DNA from: Pseudomonas wayambapalatensis
Lineage (GTDB): Bacteria > Pseudomonadota > Gammaproteobacteria > Pseudomonadales > Pseudomonadaceae
Reading direction: 5' to 3'
Assembly (NCBI GenBank): GCA_014268975.2
Contig: CP077096.1
Span: forward strand, 1,510,501-1,574,500
DNA length: 64,000 nt
Under the pieces are notes generated by a model that was given only the letters and a program-made list of their open reading frames with translations, was not told the DNA's origin and ran no database searches. The translations under genes and the position numbers were made by a program. This document shows positions 59,501-64,000 of the stretch, in pieces (position 1 is the stretch's first letter; the number at the start of each line of letters is the position of its first letter).

Positions 59501-61233
59501 ACATCGGTCCGAACGGAAGCGTTGCCTTCACAGGTGACAACAACCTGAGTGTTGAACAAGTTGGTGATGATAACGACGGACAGGTTGCCATCAGGCTCAA
59601 TCGGAACTTAGAGCTCGATAGTGTGACCCTACCCGGAGGCCTTAGTATCAACGCCGATGGGATCGATATGAATGGTCAAACTATCTCCAATCTTGGCGAT
59701 CCTACTGCGCGGGGGGACGCCGTAAATCTGGCTTACTTCGATCGCAATCGTACGCGCTATTACAGCGTCAATGATGGTGGAGAAGAAGGCGGTAACTACG
59801 ATAACAACGGAGCTACCGGCCGCGGCGCGATTGCCGTCGGTGTCGACGCCCAGGCCAGAGCCGAAAACGCGATTGCCATCGGTAGAGGAGCAACAGTAGG
59901 CACCAGCAATGGCATTGCTTTGGGCGCGGACTCGATCTCAGAGGAAGCGATCGCGACGGAAGGCAGCATGATTGCAGGGCAAATGTACACTTATGCTGGC
60001 TCGGCACCGGTCGGAAACGTGAGTTTGGGCTCTGCGGGAAAAGAGCGGACGCTGACAAATATTGCCGCTGGGCGCGTGACTTCCGAAAGCACAGACGCCG
60101 TGAATGGAAGCCAGCTATATGCAACCAATCAGGCTGTGGCAGCCGTACAGGATGATGTTTTCAGGGCACAAACTGATATCACAGCGCTCGATGGGCGTGT
60201 CACCAGCGTCGAGGGTAACATCACCAACTTGAGTGGAGACATCGAGCGCCTGGGTGACCAGGCCGTGCAGTACAGCACCAATGAAGATGGTAGCGTCGAT
60301 TACAGCTCTGTCGAACTCAAGGGAGAAGGCGGAACAACCATCGGTAATTTAGCCGCTGGCGACATTGCCGAAAACAGCCGCGAGGCCGTCAATGGCAGTC
60401 AGCTTTGGGAAATGCAGAACGCCATTACTGATATCAACCAAGGTGGCAGCCGTTATTTCAGAGCGAACGCCGATGGCCCAGCCGCGCAGGCCAACGGCGC
60501 GAATAGTGTTGCCTCAGGGCCCAGTAGCGTCGCCAATGGTGACAACAGCGTTGCTATGGGTAACGGTGCGGTCGCCGAGGCAGAAGGCAGTATCGCGCTT
60601 GGAGCAGGCTCACGCGCCACCCGCGCAGGCATGAACGGTGCTGAGGAAGCCTTTTCCGGCCATAGCGTTGCATCGACTCAGGGCGCGGTTTCAGTCGGCA
60701 GCGAGAATAAAGAGCGTCAGATTACTAATGTGGCCGGCGGTACCGAGGCAACCGATGCAGTCAATGTTCGCCAATTGAGCTCGGTGCAGGCCGGGGCGGT
60801 GAATTACGACCGTCACGTAGATGGCAGTGTCAACTATAGCTCGGTCACGATGGGTCAAGCGGGCTCGCCGACGCGGGTCCATAACGTCGCGTCGGGCGAG
60901 GCCGATACGGACGCGGCCAATGTAGGGCAGCTCAGGGCGATGGATCAAAATTATCGTCGCCAGATCGATGGGCTTGGAAGAAAGATCGACGATGTCAAAG
61001 ATCAGGCCAATGCCGGTACGGCAAGCGCCCTGGCTGCGGCTGCCATTCCTCAAGCAACTATCGCGGGTAAAAGCATGATCGCCGTGGGCGGGGGAACGTA
61101 TCAGGGAGAATCGGCAGTCGCTGTCGGCTTTTCCTGGCTATCGGATAACGGTCGGTGGACGACGCGTTTAAACCTCACGGGAGATACGCAAAACCACGCA
61201 GGCGCGGCTGTAGGCGTCGGCTTCCACTGGTAA
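56506..61233 (+). CDS. Trimeric autotransporter adhesin (YadA-like)
   Basis: This 1575-residue protein is a type Vc autotransporter. It starts with an extended signal peptide region (MNHIFRVVWSTALGRLVVTSE, residues 1-21), then a head of YadA-type left-handed repeats of about 14 residues (about 68-570, motif AIGxxAxAxG). Neck motifs such as ITNVAAGSADTDAVNVSQL follow. The stalk has two copies of a roughly 135-residue unit (near 699-833 and 906-1040), a second short head (near 1104), coiled coil (near 1206-1252) and a third head-like insert (near 1315-1375). A YadA anchor barrel closes the protein and ends GVGFHW. ATG 56506 follows GGAGGG. It should form trimeric surface fibers that bind hosts or cells. 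Confidence 0.93.
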   Translation: MNHIFRVVWSTALGRLVVTSEHAVSRRSTSKCRVAAVGIYLPLLCGMPDSSSAYEAGGGDDCNGSPTRIAIGSSATGCNDNAIAIGSGSGASGGSAISLGVNTRSTGSFSLAIGSGTQATADNAFAFGSGSMASAANTVAIGRLASASVRGGSALGDRANASGVMALSLGSYSQATADRSIGLGYSSNASGPDSFAAGNNAAASGSQSIALGANSAATFNGDIALGDGAMASGSDNYSAISIGRASSAVGMDAIAYGNSANASADYAMAVGNLSAASGEASSAFGTGSNASGSYSLAAGSNSEATSHLSTAVGNNALVIGEGSSAFGHGATVGMRDGDGNDTAADFALAVGSNASATATDASAVGNNATASGEGSSAFGSESLASQLSTTAMGSGARARAVGSSAFGSGAVADGENSLAIGGSSSSQGARSIAVGYGSIATAADAISLGYFSIVAGQGSLSIGTGNQVIGERSGAIGDPSYVTGNGTYTLGNDNGSPSAAIAADDAGIFGNGNFLGDNATGSRIIGNSNGTEDTPINVADAFILGNNASVTVANSVVLGSNSIANGNTLGDSPFQPLDAAGNTIEVAGTAPVGEVSVGAADSERRITNVAAGSADTDAVNVSQLSAVNEKADYASQGFNLGVNGSSTSNVAPGEAVRFLDGANIELTQDGANITIATAPDISIDSLSINGGGPSIDASGIDMGGNTITALGDGAVNADSTDAINGSQLFGQASNLGNIIGGNTTINPDSGEISTSNLGGTGEDTINGAIGAINTAANAGWNLSDAEGNTANIGPNGGVTFSGDDNLEVTQTGEDDRGQVAIRLNRNLDLNSVTTGNSRLDDAGLEVTAISDSGDVTSTTVVTSAGVNVSGGEGRGGSALTQTGLTVASVEVDGEGNPLSAVTVAADGIDMGGSTITALRDGAVNANSTEAINGSQLFRHAANVGDIIGGNTTIDPNTGEIITSNLGGTGEDTIDAALAKTSNAANAGWNVTDDYGNAANIGPNGSVAFTGDNNLSVEQVGDDNDGQVAIRLNRNLELDSVTLPGGLSINADGIDMNGQTISNLGDPTARGDAVNLAYFDRNRTRYYSVNDGGEEGGNYDNNGATGRGAIAVGVDAQARAENAIAIGRGATVGTSNGIALGADSISEEAIATEGSMIAGQMYTYAGSAPVGNVSLGSAGKERTLTNIAAGRVTSESTDAVNGSQLYATNQAVAAVQDDVFRAQTDITALDGRVTSVEGNITNLSGDIERLGDQAVQYSTNEDGSVDYSSVELKGEGGTTIGNLAAGDIAENSREAVNGSQLWEMQNAITDINQGGSRYFRANADGPAAQANGANSVASGPSSVANGDNSVAMGNGAVAEAEGSIALGAGSRATRAGMNGAEEAFSGHSVASTQGAVSVGSENKERQITNVAGGTEATDAVNVRQLSSVQAGAVNYDRHVDGSVNYSSVTMGQAGSPTRVHNVASGEADTDAANVGQLRAMDQNYRRQIDGLGRKIDDVKDQANAGTASALAAAAIPQATIAGKSMIAVGGGTYQGESAVAVGFSWLSDNGRWTTRLNLTGDTQNHAGAAVGVGFHW
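58600..59627 (+). repeat. Duplicated stalk unit in adhesin gene
   Basis: Two imperfect direct repeats of about 400 bp (near 58600-59005 and 59224-59627) encode the same stalk segment, running from IDMGG.TITAL through INGSQLF, IIGGNTTI and AANAGWN to VAIRLNRNL. They arose by internal duplication and may vary stalk length by recombination. Confidence 0.8.
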
Positions 61234-61255
61234 TCGAGACAAGGGGCCCTAAACC

Positions 61256-62089
61256 ATGTCGATTCAACGGCATATTCGTTACGCAACCACCCTGGTGATG
61301 CTGGGGTGGGCCACCGTCGGCTGCTCAACGATTCAACAGCAAGAGCAAGAGTCGGTCTCTCCTCAAAAAAAGGCCATCGTCTTTCCCGATATGAAGAGTG
61401 CTTGGCAAACGCAAGGTAGTTATCCCAATTTGGCTAACCTTCGAACACTGCGTGACGGCATGAGCAAAGACCAGGTCTATGATTTACTGGGTCGCCCTCA
61501 TTTTGATGAAGGCATGTTTGGAGAACATGAGTGGAACTTCATATTCCATATGCCCGATCACTTGGGGCGTTATCGAACCTGCCAATATCAGCTGCATTTT
61601 GATGATGATATGCTCGTGGATGGGCGATACTGGAAGGAGGGCGAGTGCGCGCGATCACTCGCGGAAGAAACGTCCGAGGATACGCGTGTCTCGGTCAGTG
61701 CCGATGCTTTATTTGACTTCGATAGTGACGCGCTTAGCCCGCAAGGCGAGCGCGAAATCGATGAGGTCGCATCGTGGGTCTTACAAGGGATGGCGGACGG
61801 ATCATCGGTCGTCGTTATCGGGCATGCGGATCGACTAGGAGATGAAACCTATAACCAGTTACTCTCGGAGCGTCGGGCCGTAACTGTACGTCGTGCACTG
61901 ATCAAGCGTGGCATTCGTGAGGATCGAATCTCATCATGGGGGGAAGGAGAGCGCCGGCCTGTCCAGCAGTGTTCAGAGGCCGCTTCGATAGGGGGGCAGC
62001 GTGCCTGCCTCGCGCCAAATCGTCGAGTCGATATTCAAATAACGGGTCATAGGGCGCGAAGATCGCACACCCCTTTAACAATCCAATAA
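61256..62089 (+). CDS. TpgA-like lipoprotein (BamE-like plus OmpA-like)
   Basis: The 277-residue protein has a signal peptide with Cys23 in the lipobox context TVGC, a SmpA/OmlA (BamE-like) domain (about 58-133, with LRDGMSKDQVYDLLGRPHFD) and an OmpA-like peptidoglycan-binding domain (about 145-265, with FDFDSDALSPQGEREIDEV and NRRVDIQ). The same layout and position occur in TpgA, which supports the trimeric autotransporter Ata in Acinetobacter. It lies 22 bases after the adhesin and probably shares its transcript. Confidence 0.85.
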   Translation: MSIQRHIRYATTLVMLGWATVGCSTIQQQEQESVSPQKKAIVFPDMKSAWQTQGSYPNLANLRTLRDGMSKDQVYDLLGRPHFDEGMFGEHEWNFIFHMPDHLGRYRTCQYQLHFDDDMLVDGRYWKEGECARSLAEETSEDTRVSVSADALFDFDSDALSPQGEREIDEVASWVLQGMADGSSVVVIGHADRLGDETYNQLLSERRAVTVRRALIKRGIREDRISSWGEGERRPVQQCSEAASIGGQRACLAPNRRVDIQITGHRARRSHTPLTIQ

Positions 62090-62093
62090 GTCA

Positions 62094-63017
62094 TTAATCC
62101 AGCAGTGACGAGGAGACCCACCCCAGTTGCTGGCTCGATTCAAGATAGACCTGCGTCCACCCCTGTCCCTCGCCCAAAACCGGAAGAGTCTGACCTCGCA
62201 TCACTTGTGCAATTACCTTATAGGCCGTCGAGTTGCCCAATCGGATATTTGCAGTTTCGGTGGTCACTTGCTGACGTGGAAGGTGTGCGAGGTAAGTCTC
62301 TATGTTTTTTTGAGCTTCAGTGTTCCCTTGAGAAGCTGACATGGCAAACCAGAAAATCGCCCAGGCGTAGTCTTGCGGAACGCCCTTTCCTAAAGCGTAC
62401 ATTCTTCCCATATTGTTTTGACCATAAGAATCCCGAGCACGAGCCGCTCGCAAATACCACTGTGCAGCTAGCGTATCGTTTTTATCTAGACCATTTCCGG
62501 ATTCATAGAGACTGCCCAAGTTATTTTGCGCTGCGGCGATCCTGTTTTGTGCCGCAAATCGATAATAAAAGATTGCTTTAGGTAAATCCCTTGCGACGCC
62601 AGCGCCAGCGTAGTAGAGATGGCCAAGCAAGAAAGCTGATTCGGCATCGCCCGAGTCAACCGCACGCTGCAGCCACCTCGCAGCCTGCCAAGGGTCTGGC
62701 TGCTGCCCATCGAGGCCCTGTAGATAGATTTTTGCCACATATCTTTGCGCTTCAACGTCACCACCATGAGCCGCAAGGGAGTACCACTTTTTCGCCAGAT
62801 CAAACTGGCGTGGTACACCTTGTCCCCGTTCATACATTTGTGCTAGTCGAAGCTGGGACCGAACTTCGCCTTCTTCGGCAGATTGCCGCCACTCATAAAT
62901 CGCGGAAGCAAAGTTTTTCAGACGGTATTCGGACGCTCCTCTGTTATAGTCGGCTAGCGCGTGGTCGGGAAGTATCAAATAAATTAAGGCGGAGGTACTG
63001 ATGGCGAAAAATTTCAT
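62094..63017 (-). CDS. Periplasmic Sel1-repeat protein with SH3b domain
   Basis: This 307-residue protein has a signal peptide (1-22, ALA), about five to six Sel1-like repeats (about 30-240; motif A-x-x-W-Y/L-x-x-A-A-x-x-G) and a C-terminal bacterial SH3 domain (about 250-307, with ANIRLGNSTAYKVIAQV and GWVSSSLL). SH3b domains bind wall peptides, and Sel1 repeats bind proteins. It ends four bases from the convergent TpgA-like gene. I infer a scaffold role near the wall; its partner is unknown. Confidence 0.85.
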   Translation of the reverse strand: MKFFAISTSALIYLILPDHALADYNRGASEYRLKNFASAIYEWRQSAEEGEVRSQLRLAQMYERGQGVPRQFDLAKKWYSLAAHGGDVEAQRYVAKIYLQGLDGQQPDPWQAARWLQRAVDSGDAESAFLLGHLYYAGAGVARDLPKAIFYYRFAAQNRIAAAQNNLGSLYESGNGLDKNDTLAAQWYLRAARARDSYGQNNMGRMYALGKGVPQDYAWAIFWFAMSASQGNTEAQKNIETYLAHLPRQQVTTETANIRLGNSTAYKVIAQVMRGQTLPVLGEGQGWTQVYLESSQQLGWVSSSLLD

Positions 63018-63069
63018 AAGGTTATTTCATATTTGTGGATACTAAAAAATGGTCTTTTGTGTTGGGGGT

Positions 63070-63423
63070 TTATTTTTCGTGCGATGAAGGGAATTTTTCA
63101 GGTGCTTTGCTATCGCGCTGAATGCCTGTCAACGCACTGATACGTGCGTGTGTCATGATGCAAACAACACCCGCAGGATTCTCAAATATCGGGTAGTTGG
63201 TGTTGCAATACAGTGCTACAGAGTTAAGGACATTGTATGCTCGTGTTGTTAAGTCTGGCTGAGTAATTCTAGCCATGAAGAGCTGCCCCTCCGTGCACGC
63301 AAGAGCCTGTTTATCAGTCGTGGCCACGCAGATTTTTGCTTGATCCACTTTCGGGTCACGATCTGAGCTTTCACAGCCGAACGTCAGTATGGCCACTAAT
63401 GGAAGAAGTACGTAGTTTTTCAT
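63070..63423 (-). CDS. Small lipoprotein, unknown
   Basis: The 117-residue protein has a signal peptide with lipobox LTFGC (Cys17) and four more cysteines that could form two disulfides. I do not recognise a family. It lies 52 bases upstream of the Sel1-SH3b gene on the same strand and may share its transcript. GC content is low. Confidence 0.7.
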   Translation of the reverse strand: MKNYVLLPLVAILTFGCESSDRDPKVDQAKICVATTDKQALACTEGQLFMARITQPDLTTRAYNVLNSVALYCNTNYPIFENPAGVVCIMTHARISALTGIQRDSKAPEKFPSSHEK

Positions 63424-63659
63424 GGGTTCCCTTACCTGGATAAGTCTGTCAACAGTCTGTTTAAATAGTTGTCAAAAACACGGGATCGAAGGAGTGCATA
63501 AAATATTCAAAAGTAGCTCAAGGTAAAAAGCAAGTTTATTTTTGTATTTACAGTGAGGGGCTTGGAACTTTCTGGCGGATGACGTTTCAGGCAAATTTTT
63601 TATCATTGCTGGCATGTATTGGCTTTGGCAGTGGGTGGTCGTTGAATATAAGAAAAAGT
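63424..63659. other. AT-rich intergenic region
   Basis: About 236 AT-rich bases between the small lipoprotein gene and the EAL-type frame hold no convincing gene. Promoters for both directions may lie here. Confidence 0.4.
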
Positions 63660-64000
63660 ATGATGGCGAGGCTGATCATCAATATCAGCTTCTCGGCTGG
63701 CTCCGCGCAGGAACTTGAAATGTTCATCGCACTTCCGACTCTGCTCTCTGACGGAGAACCCACGCGTTCTTCTTTGTTCATGTCGGCGACCCAGTGCGTT
63801 GATACTGTAGGCATCCGCGCGGGACTATGCCGTCGCGAATTCCGGGCCTATGCTCAGCCTAAGTTCGATTTACATAGTCGGGTGGTGCACAGCGTGGAAG
63901 TTCTTGCGCGCTGGCAGCATCCCCAGTATGGCTTACTGCCTCCAGCGGCATTTATAGCCACGATGACCCGCGAACAGTTGCTGGATGATTTGTTCAGCGA
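63660..64000 (+). CDS. EAL-domain protein, 5' part only (cut by window end)
   Basis: An open frame runs to the window end. From about 63830 it encodes EFRAYAQPKFDL, then SVEVLARWQHPQYGLLPP, the start of an EAL domain that degrades cyclic-di-GMP. The E-V-L form of the EAL motif is as in RocR/VieA-type proteins. The start could be ATG 63660 or 63780; no receiver domain precedes the EAL part, and only an unassigned 60-residue N-terminus is possible. It may be a short EAL protein or a truncated response regulator. It lies next to the adhesin locus. Confidence 0.7.
   Translation, partial: MMARLIINISFSAGSAQELEMFIALPTLLSDGEPTRSSLFMSATQCVDTVGIRAGLCRREFRAYAQPKFDLHSRVVHSVEVLARWQHPQYGLLPPAAFIATMTREQLLDDLFS

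Noticed and set aside
63587..63814. 75-codon minus-strand frame with one hydrophobic segment
   Set aside because: It overlaps the start region of the EAL frame and has no good ribosome site; a small membrane protein remains possible but is unsupported.

Overview
The window reads as a Pseudomonas chromosome, most likely the P. putida group. Gene families and orders support this: cinA-recA-recX, erdR-like regulator, finR/fpr, mprF with an AcvB/VirJ-type hydrolase, an OprD-family porin, ruvCAB-ybgC-tolQRAB-oprL-cpoB-queE-queC-tRNA-Lys. Base composition is GC-rich up to about 54.5 kb and clearly more AT-rich after that. No tool was run; species-level placement is from memory of gene order.

Region 1 (1-14172) is a complete R-type tailocin (contractile phage-tail bacteriocin). 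An operator-like leader with five ATGCAT palindromes comes first. It is followed by holin, a small virion protein, spike V, baseplate W and J, tail protein I, fiber and its chaperone, sheath, tube, the E chaperone with a frameshifted extension, tape measure, U, X, D, an orphan Com-like zinc finger, a small membrane protein, a GH19 endolysin and Rz with an embedded Rz1. There are no capsid, portal, terminase or integrase genes. Three terminator-like hairpins divide the module, perhaps tuning subunit ratios.

Region 2 (14232-33314) is core genome: pncC/cinA, SOS-controlled recA with a clear LexA box, recX, a LOG-family enzyme, TapT-like tRNA modification, ErdR-like regulator, dgkA, finR/fpr, trmO, a DUF1456 protein, an unusual S4 pseudouridine synthase, a GNAT enzyme, rimO, kup, the aminoacyl-phosphatidylglycerol pair mprF/acvB, and two identical initiator tRNA genes.

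Region 3 (33559-54547) is also core: LexA-boxed dinB, a lipoprotein, proS, an OprD porin, a HIT protein, slyX, a membrane-anchored cold-shock protein, dps, an RHH protein, an FmdB-like zinc ribbon, aspS, yebC, ruvCAB, the Tol-Pal envelope system, queE/queC and tRNA-Lys.

Region 4 (54548-64000) looks accessory. Directly after tRNA-Lys come an AraC-type regulator, a 1575-residue trimeric autotransporter adhesin, a TpgA-like OmpA/BamE-type lipoprotein, a Sel1-SH3b periplasmic protein, a small lipoprotein, and the start of an EAL-domain gene cut by the window end. I read this as a regulated surface-adhesion locus: the adhesin is anchored by its own beta-barrel, TpgA ties it to peptidoglycan, and the EAL protein may link it to cyclic-di-GMP. 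The least described parts are the operator cluster, the non-canonical E/E' recoding site, the orphan Com pair, and the Sel1-SH3b and lipoprotein partners of the adhesin.
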